A stretch of DNA of 64,000 bases. Origin: Bacteroidaceae bacterium. Lineage in GTDB: Bacteria > Bacteroidota > Bacteroidia > Bacteroidales > Bacteroidaceae. A program made the translations under genes and the position numbers. The stretch lies in the NCBI GenBank assembly GCA_017645305.1, contig JAGCPD010000010.1, positions 186,001 through 250,000 of the forward strand. Direction: 5' to 3'. Below are positions 7,742 to 17,506 of the stretch, piece by piece (the first letter of the stretch is position 1; each line of letters opens with the position of its first letter). Under the pieces are notes generated by a model, which did not search any database, was not told the origin of the DNA, and saw only the letters and a program-made list of their open reading frames with translations.

Positions 7742-10372
7742 TTACCGGCTTTTCTTTCCGTTACCTTTTACCAAACGCTTTATTTCGTTCAGTTTATTAA
7801 GGGCTTCAATGGGCGTAAGGTTATTGATATCGAGATTTAAGAACTCGTCCCTTATCTGCGTCAGAACGGGGTCGTCAAGTTGGAAGAAGTTCATCTGTAC
7901 GCCCGTATCAGACTGAGGACCGGCAGCAATTCCTTTGCCAAGATTCTCATGATCCATGTTCTCCTCCAACTGCTTCAATATCACATTGGCGCGTTTTACG
8001 ATGGAACTGGGCATTCCGGCAATCTTAGCCACATGAATACCGAAGCTATGCTCCGAACCACCACGTTCCAGTTTGCGCAGGAAGATAACTTTACCATCCA
8101 CCTCACGTACGCTGACATTGTAATTCTTGATGCGGGGAAAACTCTTCTCCATCTCGTTCAACTCGTGATAATGTGTCGCAAAAAGGGTGCGGGCACGCCC
8201 CTTTCTGTTCTCGTGAATATATTCCACAATAGCCCATGCTATGGAAATACCATCGTAGGTACTGGTGCCGCGTCCCAACTCATCAAACAGAATCAGGCTA
8301 CGTTCCGAGATATTGTTCAGAATATTGGAGGCCTCGCTCATCTCCACCATAAAGGTACTCTCGCCCACAGAGATATTATCGCTGGCTCCCACACGGGTGA
8401 AGATCTTATCCACGAATCCAATACGGGCACTCTCTGCGGGTACAAAACTACCTATCTGCGCCATGAGCGTTATGAGGGCCGTCTGCCTGAGCAGCGCACT
8501 CTTACCTGCCATATTGGGACCGGTAATAATGATTATCTGCTGCTTCTCTGTGTCCATATACACATCGTTTGCCACATAGCGCTCCCCTATAGGCAATTGC
8601 TTCTCAATTACGGGATGCCTGCCCTGATGTATATCTATCACATCTGATTCATCAACAACAGGACGTATGTAACGGTTCTCCTGCGCGCTCACTGCAAAGG
8701 AAAGCAGACAGTCAAGCTGGGCAATAAGGTTGGCATCAAGCTGAATGGAGGAGGTGTATTCTGACAAAGCCGCTACCAATTCGTTGAAAAGTCGCGTTTC
8801 CAAGGACAGAATTCGGTCTTCCGCCCCCATTATCTTTTCTTCATACTCCTTCAATTCCTGGGTAATATAACGTTCTGCCTGTGTCAGCGTCTGCTTACGA
8901 ATCCATTCGGCTGGCACTAATTCCTTGTAGGTGTTTCTTACCTCCAAGTAATAACCAAATACATTGTTATACCCGATTTTCAGACTTTGTATGCCTGTAG
9001 CCTCTATCTCGCGCTGCTGAATTGTCAGCAGGTAATCCTTTCCCTGATAAGCAATACGGCGCAATTCGTCCAATTCATCGTTTACCCCCTCTGCTATAAC
9101 ATTTCCCTTGTTCAGCATCAATGGCGGGTCTGGCTGTATCTCACGAGCTATCCTGTCACGGATGTCGGTACAGAGATTCAGTTGCTCCCCTATACGTTTC
9201 AGTACGGCATCATCAGACTGTTCACATGCCGTCTTTATAGGCTCTATGCTTTGCAGCGCCACTTTCAGCTGCACCACATCACGAGGTGAAACACGCCCCA
9301 CGCTCACCTTTGAGATGATTCGTTCCAAATCGCCTATTCTGTGCAGATGTTCGGAAACCAACTCGCGGATATCGGGTTCACGGAACAGGCAATCGACTAC
9401 ATCCTGCCGTTCACGAATCTGATTAACATCCTTCAGGGGAAAAAGCATCCAGCGACGTAACATTCGAGCCCCCATAGGAGTAATGGTCTTGTCTATCACA
9501 TCGAGCAGGGAAATTCCATCCTCGTTCATTGCTCCCATCAATTCCAGATTCCTGACCGTGAACTTATCCAAACGAACAAAGCGGTCTTCCTCTATTCTTC
9601 TAAGGGATGTTATATGCTTCAACTGCAGGTGTTGAGTCATGATAAGGTATTGCAAAATAACACCCGCAGCCACAATTCCGTTATGAAGATGGTCTATGCC
9701 AAAGCCTTTCAGGTTTTTCACCTCAAAATGCTTATGAAGCTTTTCTTTTGCCGTACTCTCTGTAAAACACCAGTCATCCAAAGGGAAGGTGATGAATTTT
9801 GTGCCGAAAGAGCCTTCAAACATGCCCAGTTTCCCGCGCTCATATAGCACCTCCTTAGGAGAAAAACTGCCAAGGAGCTTATCCACATAGTCGGTAGTAC
9901 CCTCTGTTACCAGGAATTCACCGGTGCTAATATCCAGGAAAGAAAGTCCACATGCAGTCTTTCCGAAATGAACGGCGGCCAGGAAATTATTTTCCTTATA
10001 GTTAAGTACCGTGTCGTTCATGGCCACACCAGGGGTCACCAGCTCTGTGATGCCACGTTTCACCAGCGTCTTTGTAAGTTTTGGATCTTCTAACTGATCA
10101 CAAATAGCCACACGTTTTCCGGCCCTTACCAACTTGGGCAGATAGGTATCTAAGGCATGATGGGGAAACCCGGCCATTTCTGTACTGGGCATATTCTCTT
10201 TTCCGTTGTTTCTGCGGGTAAGGGTAATGCCCAGTATTTCAGACGCTATCACAGCGTCCTCTGCGTATGTCTCGTAAAAGTCACCGCACCTGAACAAAAG
10301 TACCGCATCGGGATGCTTTGCCTTCAGGTCGTAGAACTGCTTCATCATAGGGGTTAACCCATCTTTTGCCAT
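7742..10372 (-). CDS. mutS: DNA mismatch repair protein MutS
   Basis: The 876 residues match the MutS family. The N-terminal mismatch-binding domain shows [12 protein letters not shown], a variant of the usual FYE mismatch-contact motif, near residues 25-35. The ATPase domain has Walker [14 protein letters not shown] near residue 618, Walker [13 protein letters not shown] and the FATHYHEL switch. It recognises mispaired bases and recruits MutL. Length is normal for MutS1. It is transcribed divergently from the M16 peptidase gene, with a -7 element at 10395-10402. All key residues appear present. Confidence 0.97.
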   Translation of the reverse strand: MAKDGLTPMMKQFYDLKAKHPDAVLLFRCGDFYETYAEDAVIASEILGITLTRRNNGKENMPSTEMAGFPHHALDTYLPKLVRAGKRVAICDQLEDPKLTKTLVKRGITELVTPGVAMNDTVLNYKENNFLAAVHFGKTACGLSFLDISTGEFLVTEGTTDYVDKLLGSFSPKEVLYERGKLGMFEGSFGTKFITFPLDDWCFTESTAKEKLHKHFEVKNLKGFGIDHLHNGIVAAGVILQYLIMTQHLQLKHITSLRRIEEDRFVRLDKFTVRNLELMGAMNEDGISLLDVIDKTITPMGARMLRRWMLFPLKDVNQIRERQDVVDCLFREPDIRELVSEHLHRIGDLERIISKVSVGRVSPRDVVQLKVALQSIEPIKTACEQSDDAVLKRIGEQLNLCTDIRDRIAREIQPDPPLMLNKGNVIAEGVNDELDELRRIAYQGKDYLLTIQQREIEATGIQSLKIGYNNVFGYYLEVRNTYKELVPAEWIRKQTLTQAERYITQELKEYEEKIMGAEDRILSLETRLFNELVAALSEYTSSIQLDANLIAQLDCLLSFAVSAQENRYIRPVVDESDVIDIHQGRHPVIEKQLPIGERYVANDVYMDTEKQQIIIITGPNMAGKSALLRQTALITLMAQIGSFVPAESARIGFVDKIFTRVGASDNISVGESTFMVEMSEASNILNNISERSLILFDELGRGTSTYDGISIAWAIVEYIHENRKGRARTLFATHYHELNEMEKSFPRIKNYNVSVREVDGKVIFLRKLERGGSEHSFGIHVAKIAGMPSSIVKRANVILKQLEENMDHENLGKGIAAGPQSDTGVQMNFFQLDDPVLTQIRDEFLNLDINNLTPIEALNKLNEIKRLVKGNGKKSR

Positions 10373-10394
10373 AGTTTATAAGTCTTCTTTTGTA

Positions 10395-10402
10395 CAAAGA
10401 TA
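10395..10402 (-). promoter_or_regulatory. -7 element upstream of mutS
   Basis: Read on the - strand this is TATCTTTG, a match to the Bacteroidetes TAnnTTTG element, 22 bases before the mutS ATG. A matching -33 TTG was not seen. Confidence 0.55.
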
Positions 10403-10443
10403 TTACTTTTCTTTGAAATAATGGTAAAGATTCACACAAAACC

Positions 10444-10474
10444 TTGTTCATTTAGCAGAATTGCCGTAATTTTG
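10444..10474 (+). promoter_or_regulatory. Promoter of the M16 peptidase gene
   Basis: TTG at 10444-10446 and TAATTTTG at 10467-10474 are separated by 20 bases, the Bacteroidetes -33/-7 layout. Transcription would start near 10480. This rules out the longer frame from 10421 and favours the ATG at 10496. Confidence 0.65.
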
Positions 10475-10495
10475 TATGAAATAGAGATATTCCCT

Positions 10496-11761
10496 ATGTC
10501 CGAAAACAAGAAGCCTCTTTTTACAACATATACTTTACCTTGCGGTCTGCGCATCATCTGTTCACCCTGCCCTACACAAGTGGTATATTGCGGCATTGCC
10601 GTAGATGCAGGAACTCGCGATGAACTCCCCCACGAAAGCGGAATGGCTCATTTTGTAGAACACATGAGCTTTAAGGGCACGAAAAAAAGATCTGCCAGAC
10701 AGATTATCAACCGATTAGAGTCTGTTGGCGGTGACCTGAATGCCTATACCGGCAAGGAAGAAACCGTTTTCTACAGTTCTGTTTTGAAGCAGCATCTGCC
10801 TAAGGCCATAGAGCTTTTGCTTGACATAACCTTCAATAGCACGTTCCTGCAAGAAGAAATGAATAAGGAGGTAGAGGTTGTTATAGATGAGATAGAAAGC
10901 TATAACGACCAGCCCAGCGAGCTAATCTACGATGAATTCGAGGAAATTTGTTTCCCGAGACACCCACTTGGCCGCAACATCTTAGGTGAGGCTTCCAAAC
11001 TGAGGCTGCTAACGAGCGAGCACATGCATGATTTTCATAAACGTATGTACCAGCCAGACAAGATGGTACTCTTTGTATATGGAAATGTGGATGCCAACCA
11101 GGTAATACGCCTGGCAGAGAAAGCGTTGTCAAATACGGATATCCTCCCTCTTTCCCATCCCGTTGCACCTCTGCCTCGCGTGGTTCCTTCTCCCTTTCGA
11201 ACAAAAGAATCAGAACGTATTATCACCAAACGAAAAGACACACACCAGGCGCACGTGATAATTGGCGGCCGCTCCTTTGGCGGAAACGATGCCGAGCATT
11301 TGCAGCTTTATCTTCTTAACAATATGCTTGGTGGCCCATGTTTGGGTAGTCTTTTCAACCTCTCGCTTCGCGAACGGAACGGATTGGTCTATAATGTTGA
11401 GAGTAACGCCACATGCTATACAGATTCCGGTGTATGGACAACATATTTTGGCTGCGACCCTTGCGATGTAAAACGCTGTCTCAGGCTGGTGGAGCGTGAA
11501 CTTCACAAACTGACGGAAGCACCTCTGTCGCAAAGCAAACTCAACGCCGCCCGGCGACAGCTTAAGGGACAGATTGCTATTTCCTATGACAACTATGAGA
11601 GCCTGGCCATTTCAATAGCAAAACGTTTTCTGCACTATGGTAACACACAAACCATGCAGCAACTCTTTGACCGTTTGGATGCTCTTACACCAGAACAACT
11701 TTGGCTCACTGCGCAGCAAGTCTTTGACCTGCAGAATTTGTGTACCTTAATATACAAATAA
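10496..11761 (+). CDS. M16-family zinc peptidase
   Basis: From the ATG at 10496 the protein has 421 residues and starts MSENKKPLFTTYTLPCG. The inverted zinc motif HFVEH lies at residues 52-56, with the third ligand expected in the EVEVVIDEIESY segment about 75 residues on. The C-terminal M16 half carries NGLVYNVES (the R/Y element). It matches processing-peptidase-like M16B proteins of about 420 residues, which cleave peptides in the cytoplasm or periplasm; no signal peptide is visible here. The start is fixed by the promoter at 10444-10474, which overlaps the upstream in-frame ATG at 10421. Confidence 0.9.
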   Translation: MSENKKPLFTTYTLPCGLRIICSPCPTQVVYCGIAVDAGTRDELPHESGMAHFVEHMSFKGTKKRSARQIINRLESVGGDLNAYTGKEETVFYSSVLKQHLPKAIELLLDITFNSTFLQEEMNKEVEVVIDEIESYNDQPSELIYDEFEEICFPRHPLGRNILGEASKLRLLTSEHMHDFHKRMYQPDKMVLFVYGNVDANQVIRLAEKALSNTDILPLSHPVAPLPRVVPSPFRTKESERIITKRKDTHQAHVIIGGRSFGGNDAEHLQLYLLNNMLGGPCLGSLFNLSLRERNGLVYNVESNATCYTDSGVWTTYFGCDPCDVKRCLRLVERELHKLTEAPLSQSKLNAARRQLKGQIAISYDNYESLAISIAKRFLHYGNTQTMQQLFDRLDALTPEQLWLTAQQVFDLQNLCTLIYK

Positions 11762-11861
11762 GGGGAAAGAAGTCTCTTTATGCGTACCTAGGTATAGGTA
11801 TTTTCGACCTCGCAGGAAAAAAACACAGCCGTCCAACATTCTTCCTTCATGGAAAAAAGCG

Positions 11862-11869
11862 TATCTTTG
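11862..11869 (+). promoter_or_regulatory. -7 element upstream of feoAB
   Basis: TATCTTTG lies 19 bases before the feoAB ATG. No -33 TTG is present at the expected distance. Iron control cannot be judged from the sequence. Confidence 0.5.
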
Positions 11870-11888
11870 CAGCAGAAAAAGAACTGCT

Positions 11889-14240
11889 ATGACGCTTAGA
11901 GATTTGAAAATAGGACAACGGGCTATTGTCACCCAAGTGGGTGGCACGGGAGCATTGCGTCAGCATTTTCTTGACATGGGCGTAATCCCTGGTGCTGAAG
12001 TGGTGTTGCAAAAATTTGCCCCTATGGGCGATCCCATGGAACTGCGCATACATGGCTATGAACTTACGCTCCGCTTGGCTGATGCTGAACAAATTTCTGT
12101 TGCAAAGGTTCATGCCAGCCAGCAAACAGAGAACCTGCCTGTTGATTATCCGGAAACGGAACACCCCGGTCTTGGAGAAGATGGTCCGCGCTATCACCAG
12201 CACGACCCTTCACAGTCACATCCTAACGCTTTACCTTCAAACAGTCAGCTCACCTTTGCCTTGGTGGGCAACCAGAATTGCGGAAAGACCACCCTCTTCA
12301 ACCAACTTACTGGCAGCAATCAGCATGTGGGCAACTTTCCCGGTGTAACAGTTGACCGTAAAGACGGAGTCATAAAAGGTTATCCCAACACCCTTGTCAC
12401 CGACCTGCCTGGCATTTATAGCCTGAGTCCTTATACCAGCGAGGAAGTGGTAAGCCGTCAATTCATCCTGGACAATCATCCGTCCGGCATTATAAATATC
12501 ATCGACACCACCTGCATAGAACGCAGCCTGTATCTTACCATGCAACTGATGGAACTGAATATTCCCATGGTATTGGCACTAAACATGATGGATGAGATGA
12601 AAAACAACGGTGGAACCGTACGTATCAATCAGTTGGAACGTATGCTGGGCATCCCTGTAATTCCTATCAGCGCTATGAAGAACGAGGGTGTAAATGAGGT
12701 GGTGAGTCATGCCATTCACGTAGCCCGATATCAGGAAGGCCCCAGTCGTCAGGACTTCTGTAGTCCGCAAGACCACGGAGGGGCTGTTCACCGGTGTCTG
12801 CACGCTATCATGCACCTCATTGAAGACCATGCCGTCAAGGCTGATATCCCCGTTCGCTTCGCCGCCGGCAAACTCATAGAGAACGACCCACTGGTTATAA
12901 AGGCATTAGACCTTACGCAAAACGAACAAGAAACAGTTGAGCATATCCTTCAGCAGATGGAGCAGGAAAGGGGACTGGACCGTTGTGCTGCTATGGCTGA
13001 TATGCGTTTCAACTTCATCCGTCAGGTTTGTAACCGTACTGTCTTGCGTCCACGTGAAAGCAAGGAGCAGAAACGCAGCCGTCGCATAGATCGCATCCTT
13101 ACCGGACGTTTCACCGCGATTCCTGCATTCCTGTCCATCATGGCCCTGATATTTTATCTTACTTTCAGCAGTGTGGGCGCATGGATGCAAGACCTTTTCC
13201 AAAAGGGCATAGATACGTTTACAGAACTGTCAGACCAGACGCTTACTGCCTGGAACATTGCACCACCGATACATTCACTCATCATTGATGGTATTTATAG
13301 CGGTGTGGGTACTGTACTGGTATTTCTTCCCCTTATCGTTACACTCTTCTTTTTCCTAAGTATGTTGGAAGATAGTGGTTATATGGCCCGCATAGCTTTT
13401 GTAATGGATAAAATGCTTAGAAAGCTGGGACTTTCCGGCCGAAGTATCGTTCCCTTGCTGATAGGTTTTGGGTGTTCCGTTCCCAGCATAATGGCCAGCA
13501 GAACACTTCCCAGCGAACGTGACCGTCGCCTAACCATTATGCTTACACCTTTTATGAGCTGTACAGCCAAGATACCCATTTATGCATTTTTTGCCAGCGC
13601 TTTCTTCCCACACCACGCAGGATGGGTGATGGCCGGTTTATACGTAATAGGTATTATAACGGGAATTATAGTAGCGTTAATTCTGAAGCGGACACTTTTC
13701 AGAGGCGAGGCTGTCCCCTTCGTAATGGAACTGCCAAACTACCGAATGCCTGTACCCATGAATGTAGCCCGCCTGCTATGGGAAAAAGCCAAGGATTTCC
13801 TGCAACGGGCCTTTACCGTTATCTTTTTGGCAAGCATTGTCATTTGGTTCTTGCAGACTTTCGACTTTCACCTTCAGATGGTACAGCCTGGTAAAGAATC
13901 AGAAAGCATGCTTGCCTGTATGGCCAGCATTGTTGCACCTCTCTTCAGTCCGTTAGGATGTGGCGACTGGCGTATCGTAACCTCGCTTGTCAGCGGATTC
14001 TTAGCCAAAGAGGTCGTTGTCAGTACCCTCAGCACCCTCTTTGCTGGTGTCAGCATTTCAGAAGTCTTCTCGGCAGGAACAGCCTTTACACTATTGGTTT
14101 TCTGCCTGCTCTATACGCCTTGCGTTGCCGCCATAGCGACTATACGCAGAGAGTTGGGCGGGAAATGGGCTTTATTGATTATGACAGGACAATGCCTTGT
14201 TGCATGGATTGTGGCATTTCTTGTCCATTTCATCGTATAA
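11889..14240 (+). CDS. feoB: Fused FeoA-FeoB ferrous iron transporter
   Basis: 783 residues. Residues 1-75 are a FeoA-type SH3-like domain (RHFLDMG-like QHFLDMGVIPG). After a His/Pro/Ser linker comes the G domain, with G1 GNQNCGKTTLF near residue 127, G2/switch NFPGVTVDRK, G3 DLPGIYSLSP and G4 NMMDEM. The C-terminal half is the polytopic permease with SVPSIMASRTL and CTAKIPIYAFFA (the conserved Gate-type cysteine segments) and LAKEVVVSTL. It imports Fe2+ across the inner membrane. FeoA-FeoB fusions are typical of Bacteroidetes. The small Cys-rich gene follows 3 bases after the stop. Confidence 0.96.
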   Translation: MTLRDLKIGQRAIVTQVGGTGALRQHFLDMGVIPGAEVVLQKFAPMGDPMELRIHGYELTLRLADAEQISVAKVHASQQTENLPVDYPETEHPGLGEDGPRYHQHDPSQSHPNALPSNSQLTFALVGNQNCGKTTLFNQLTGSNQHVGNFPGVTVDRKDGVIKGYPNTLVTDLPGIYSLSPYTSEEVVSRQFILDNHPSGIINIIDTTCIERSLYLTMQLMELNIPMVLALNMMDEMKNNGGTVRINQLERMLGIPVIPISAMKNEGVNEVVSHAIHVARYQEGPSRQDFCSPQDHGGAVHRCLHAIMHLIEDHAVKADIPVRFAAGKLIENDPLVIKALDLTQNEQETVEHILQQMEQERGLDRCAAMADMRFNFIRQVCNRTVLRPRESKEQKRSRRIDRILTGRFTAIPAFLSIMALIFYLTFSSVGAWMQDLFQKGIDTFTELSDQTLTAWNIAPPIHSLIIDGIYSGVGTVLVFLPLIVTLFFFLSMLEDSGYMARIAFVMDKMLRKLGLSGRSIVPLLIGFGCSVPSIMASRTLPSERDRRLTIMLTPFMSCTAKIPIYAFFASAFFPHHAGWVMAGLYVIGIITGIIVALILKRTLFRGEAVPFVMELPNYRMPVPMNVARLLWEKAKDFLQRAFTVIFLASIVIWFLQTFDFHLQMVQPGKESESMLACMASIVAPLFSPLGCGDWRIVTSLVSGFLAKEVVVSTLSTLFAGVSISEVFSAGTAFTLLVFCLLYTPCVAAIATIRRELGGKWALLIMTGQCLVAWIVAFLVHFIV

Positions 14241-14243
14241 GTT

Positions 14244-14378
14244 ATGAATTTGCAAAGTTTCCTTCTTCTTTCCCTCGTAGTGATAGCTGCAGTTTATGCC
14301 CTCTATCAGTATCATAAGCGTCCACATTGTTCCGGATGTGAAGGATGTGGTTGCAAAAACTGTTCTTGTAAGAAATAA
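14244..14378 (+). CDS. FeoB-associated Cys-rich membrane protein, 44 aa
   Basis: A short frame three bases after feoAB reads MNLQSFLLLSLVVIAAVYAL, then a tail with six cysteines (HCSGCEGCGCKNCSCKK). One membrane helix plus a Cys cluster, directly after FeoB, is the hallmark of this small family, whose members probably assist Fe2+ transport or bind metal. It stops at 14376-14378, 5 bases before the convergent dacB-like gene ends. Confidence 0.88.
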   Translation: MNLQSFLLLSLVVIAAVYALYQYHKRPHCSGCEGCGCKNCSCKK

Positions 14379-14383
14379 AAAGG

Positions 14384-15703
14384 TTACTGTTCTGCTACCA
14401 ATATACGACAGAGCGCATCCTGAAATTCTCTGGCATCATATACCGGAGAATTGTTATTAATAATACTGAAGACAAACCACCTTCCGTTTTGGTGATGCGC
14501 ATAGCCGGTAAGCGATGAAGACCCACAGGAAACCAGCGTGCCTGTCTTGCAAAAGATTCGGTCTCTATAGCAAAGAGCAGACATACGCCCTAATAATGAC
14601 CCGTGCCGTACAGGATGGGCCGGGGTAGCCAAAGCCTCATCAATAAGTATCTTTCTGATGTCAGGCTGTTTATAAGCATATATCATCAGCTGCACCAAAA
14701 AGTCGGCCGTCAGCCGATTCTCTGGCGAAAGGCCACTACCGTCATTCACCACAAAATCAGCAACTCTATCGTATATCCCCTCTATTTGAATAAAATCGAT
14801 GGGCGATACCAGCAGACTGGTGTCTGGGTCTTCCCGTCGGTCTTGGGCGTGTTTGTTATGATATAAGACACATTCTGCTTTTACATTACTACTGTTAGTC
14901 ATCATAGGCTTCAAAACATCACGCAAAGGCGTCTGGTACTGATATATCTTCTCTGCATCAGATGTCAACGGCATGTTGAATAAAAGCGTATCATCTTCGT
15001 ATGTAACTCCAGCTGCTCTAAGTGAGGTAAGGAACTCACTTCTTACACGTGGCGCTCCTTTCATCAATAAAGGCACCTGCTTGTAAGTTATATCATAAGG
15101 TTGGGCTGTATGATGAGGGCGAAGCGTATCAGTACGCAAAAGGTCAAAGACAATCTTTCCCTTTATATGGCTGATACCATAGTCCTTAACAGCCTGAGTA
15201 AATTCAGCAAAGGAGAGCAGTAGCGGGTCATCATCCATCTGTAAGAGCAGGTCTCCGTATAGCGTATCACGTATCACGTTACCCAAAACATACTCTTGGC
15301 TGCTATACTGATGGTCAACACCCAGTTGTTTTAGTGCCTTGATACCGGTAAGCAGCTTCATACAAGAGGCCGGAATCAGCTTACGATGGCTATGGTATTC
15401 ATAAATGCCACAGCCTCTGGTAAGGTCGTAAATGCCAACCGCCAGCATGTTGGTATCAATATGCTGAGCACGGAGGATAAGGTTCTGCACAGCGTCAGCT
15501 ATAGCTATATCCACACTGTCAGGCTCCACTACCACCTCTTCTTCTGTTTGGACGGCATTGTCAAACGGAAAAAGGTCGTTAGCGGGAGAACATTTATAAA
15601 ACAAGAAGAGTGCCAGCAACAGCAGGAATATAATTATTCCCAAACAACCGCGCTTGACACTTTTCTTAAGTCTGCGTTTTTTCTTTTTTACTTTGCTCTG
15701 CAC
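14384..15703 (-). CDS. dacB: D-alanyl-D-alanine carboxypeptidase/endopeptidase (PBP4 type, family S13)
   Basis: 439 residues. A basic N-terminus (KKKKRRLKKSVKRG) and a single membrane segment (IIIFLLLLALFLFY) anchor it in the inner membrane. The penicillin-binding motifs are present: SxxK as PASCMKLLTG, SxN as TNSSNVKAE, and KTG as FCKTGTLVSC. It trims or cuts peptidoglycan cross-links in the periplasm. The N-terminal anchor instead of a cleaved signal is a small departure from E. coli DacB. It follows the ACT gene by 13 bases and may be co-transcribed with it. Confidence 0.88.
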   Translation of the reverse strand: MQSKVKKKKRRLKKSVKRGCLGIIIFLLLLALFLFYKCSPANDLFPFDNAVQTEEEVVVEPDSVDIAIADAVQNLILRAQHIDTNMLAVGIYDLTRGCGIYEYHSHRKLIPASCMKLLTGIKALKQLGVDHQYSSQEYVLGNVIRDTLYGDLLLQMDDDPLLLSFAEFTQAVKDYGISHIKGKIVFDLLRTDTLRPHHTAQPYDITYKQVPLLMKGAPRVRSEFLTSLRAAGVTYEDDTLLFNMPLTSDAEKIYQYQTPLRDVLKPMMTNSSNVKAECVLYHNKHAQDRREDPDTSLLVSPIDFIQIEGIYDRVADFVVNDGSGLSPENRLTADFLVQLMIYAYKQPDIRKILIDEALATPAHPVRHGSLLGRMSALCYRDRIFCKTGTLVSCGSSSLTGYAHHQNGRWFVFSIINNNSPVYDAREFQDALCRILVAEQ

Positions 15704-15716
15704 ACAGAAAAATTAT

Positions 15717-16145
15717 CTATGCCCATTTGGCGAGGGCTGTCTCGTCAATACTCTTGAGACTGTTTTCCCTAATGACAGTCACGGCCTTTTCCTTGTCGTC
15801 CGTACGGAAAATAAGGATACCCTTGTTACGCAACAAGAACGAATACATATAGGTAATGCTGATTCCTGCCTCGCTGAAAACCTTAACGGCTTCTGCGGCA
15901 CGGCCAGGTTGATCGTCAATCTCGATAGCAAAAACGTCGCTAAGCGCAACAGCCACATTTGCTTTCTTCAGCTCTTCACAAGCACGCATGGGTTCGCTAC
16001 AAATCAAACGATAGATACCATACTCAGCAGTATCTGCAATTGTGGAGGCAATAATCTGGATGTTTGCTTCCTTCAAGGCATCAAGAACCTTGATAAGAGT
16101 ACCTGAACGGTTCTCAATGAAAATGGAAAGTTGTGGGATAGTCAT
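15717..16145 (-). CDS. Tandem ACT-domain protein, 142 aa
   Basis: Two ACT-like beta-alpha-beta units are visible, residues 1-70 (IPQLSIFIENRSGTLIKVLD) and 72-142 (FAIEIDDQPGRAAEAVKVF). Such proteins bind amino acids and usually regulate enzymes or transporters. No catalytic or DNA-binding domain is attached. It lies 49 bases downstream of the phenylacetate-CoA ligase gene. This pairing is often seen beside paaK in anaerobes and suggests sensing of an aromatic amino acid (inference). Confidence 0.82.
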   Translation of the reverse strand: MTIPQLSIFIENRSGTLIKVLDALKEANIQIIASTIADTAEYGIYRLICSEPMRACEELKKANVAVALSDVFAIEIDDQPGRAAEAVKVFSEAGISITYMYSFLLRNKGILIFRTDDKEKAVTVIRENSLKSIDETALAKWA

Positions 16146-16194
16146 ATTATATAATGTTTAGTGTTTAATGTTTAAAGTTGAAAGATTATAGTTG

Positions 16195-17502
16195 TTATTG
16201 ATAAACTTTGCGTTTATCTACAACACGGACGGCTTTGCCCTCGCTAACAGGTAAAGAGCCGAGGGGAACCAGTTTGACGATAGGCGTAAGGAGAATCTCG
16301 TCCTTCAGTCTGCGACGAATCTCTTTTTCAAGTATCTGGAGTTGTTTGTAATCGTCTGTAGGCTGAGCAAATTCTACCTCTACGGTCATATTGTCATTCT
16401 CTTCGTCAGTAGTAAGCGTGATAAGATAGTTGTTGGCAAGTTCACTGAACTGCATCAAAATCTTCTCAATCTGGATGGGGAAGATATTAACACCACGCAG
16501 TACCATCATATCATCGCTACGACCTTTCATGCGGTCAATACGCACATGATTTCGACCACAAGGACAAGTACGGCCTAGAACGCGGGTAAGGTCGCGCGTA
16601 CGATAGCGCAAAAGTGGCATAGCCTCACGACAGAGGGTTGTGAGTACCAACTCGCCAATCTCACCATCAGGTACAGGCTCCAAGGTTTCCGGATTAACAA
16701 TCTCCACGATATAATAATCCTCCCAGAAGTGCATACCGTTCTGCTCAGGGCATTCGAAGCCTACACCTGGGCCGCACATCTCGCTCATCCCAAATGAGTT
16801 GTAGGCTTTGACACCCATCATCTCCTCAATGCGGCGGCGTTGTTCCTCACTGTGTGGTTCGGCACCGATGGCCAGTACCTTCAACTTGGTGTCGCGACGT
16901 GGATCCACGCCTTCCTCCTTCATTACCTCGTAGAGACGGGTAACATAGCTTGGAACGGCGTGTATGGCTGTTGTGCCAAAATCCTTGATGAACTTGATTT
17001 GACGGAGGGAGTTACCAGCAGCGGCAGGAACTGTCAACATGCCCAGCTTCTCTGCGCCGTACTGAAAACCCAAACCACCCGTGAACATACCATAACCACT
17101 TGAGTTTTGGAATACATCGTCAGGACGAAGCCCCACCATCCACAGGTTACGTGCCACCTGATTGGCCCACTCATCAAGATCCTTCTTCGTGTGAAGGATA
17201 ACGGTAGGATTACCCGTTGTTCCGCTTGAAGAATGCAGACGGACACAATCACGCATAGGCACGCAGGACATTCCAAAGGGATATGACTCGCGTAAGTCCT
17301 GTTTGGTGGTAAATGGTATGCGGCGTATGTCCGCCAATGTTTTAATATCCTCTGGTGTGATACCTGCCTCTGCAAATTTCTTCTGGTAGAATTCATTCTT
17401 CATACAGTGACGTACCGTCTTCTGCAGTCGGTCGAGTTGGAGTGCTTCAATTTGCTCCCTCGACATTGTTTCGATTTCAGGATTAAAATAGTTTGAATTC
17501 AT
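16195..17502 (-). CDS. paaK: Phenylacetate-CoA ligase, copy 1
   Basis: The ATG at 17502 gives 435 residues, the same length as the upstream paralogue, and lies 4 bases past that gene's stop; the longer frame from 17526 would overlap it. ANL-family motifs are present: phosphate loop HSSSGTTGNPT, FTGGLGFQYGAEKLG, the adenine region SFGMSEMCGPGVG, and the hinge GRSDDMMVLRGVNIFP. A C-terminal GKAVRVVDKRK holds the catalytic lysine. It activates phenylacetate or another arylacetate with ATP and CoA. Cysteines in CPCGRNH suggest a metal site usual in anaerobic PaaK. Confidence 0.92.
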   Translation of the reverse strand: MNSNYFNPEIETMSREQIEALQLDRLQKTVRHCMKNEFYQKKFAEAGITPEDIKTLADIRRIPFTTKQDLRESYPFGMSCVPMRDCVRLHSSSGTTGNPTVILHTKKDLDEWANQVARNLWMVGLRPDDVFQNSSGYGMFTGGLGFQYGAEKLGMLTVPAAAGNSLRQIKFIKDFGTTAIHAVPSYVTRLYEVMKEEGVDPRRDTKLKVLAIGAEPHSEEQRRRIEEMMGVKAYNSFGMSEMCGPGVGFECPEQNGMHFWEDYYIVEIVNPETLEPVPDGEIGELVLTTLCREAMPLLRYRTRDLTRVLGRTCPCGRNHVRIDRMKGRSDDMMVLRGVNIFPIQIEKILMQFSELANNYLITLTTDEENDNMTVEVEFAQPTDDYKQLQILEKEIRRRLKDEILLTPIVKLVPLGSLPVSEGKAVRVVDKRKVYQ

Positions 17503-17506
17503 TATA

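Noticed and set aside
7880..8647. 255-codon frame on the + strand
   Set aside because: Lies wholly antisense within mutS, whose motifs are certain.
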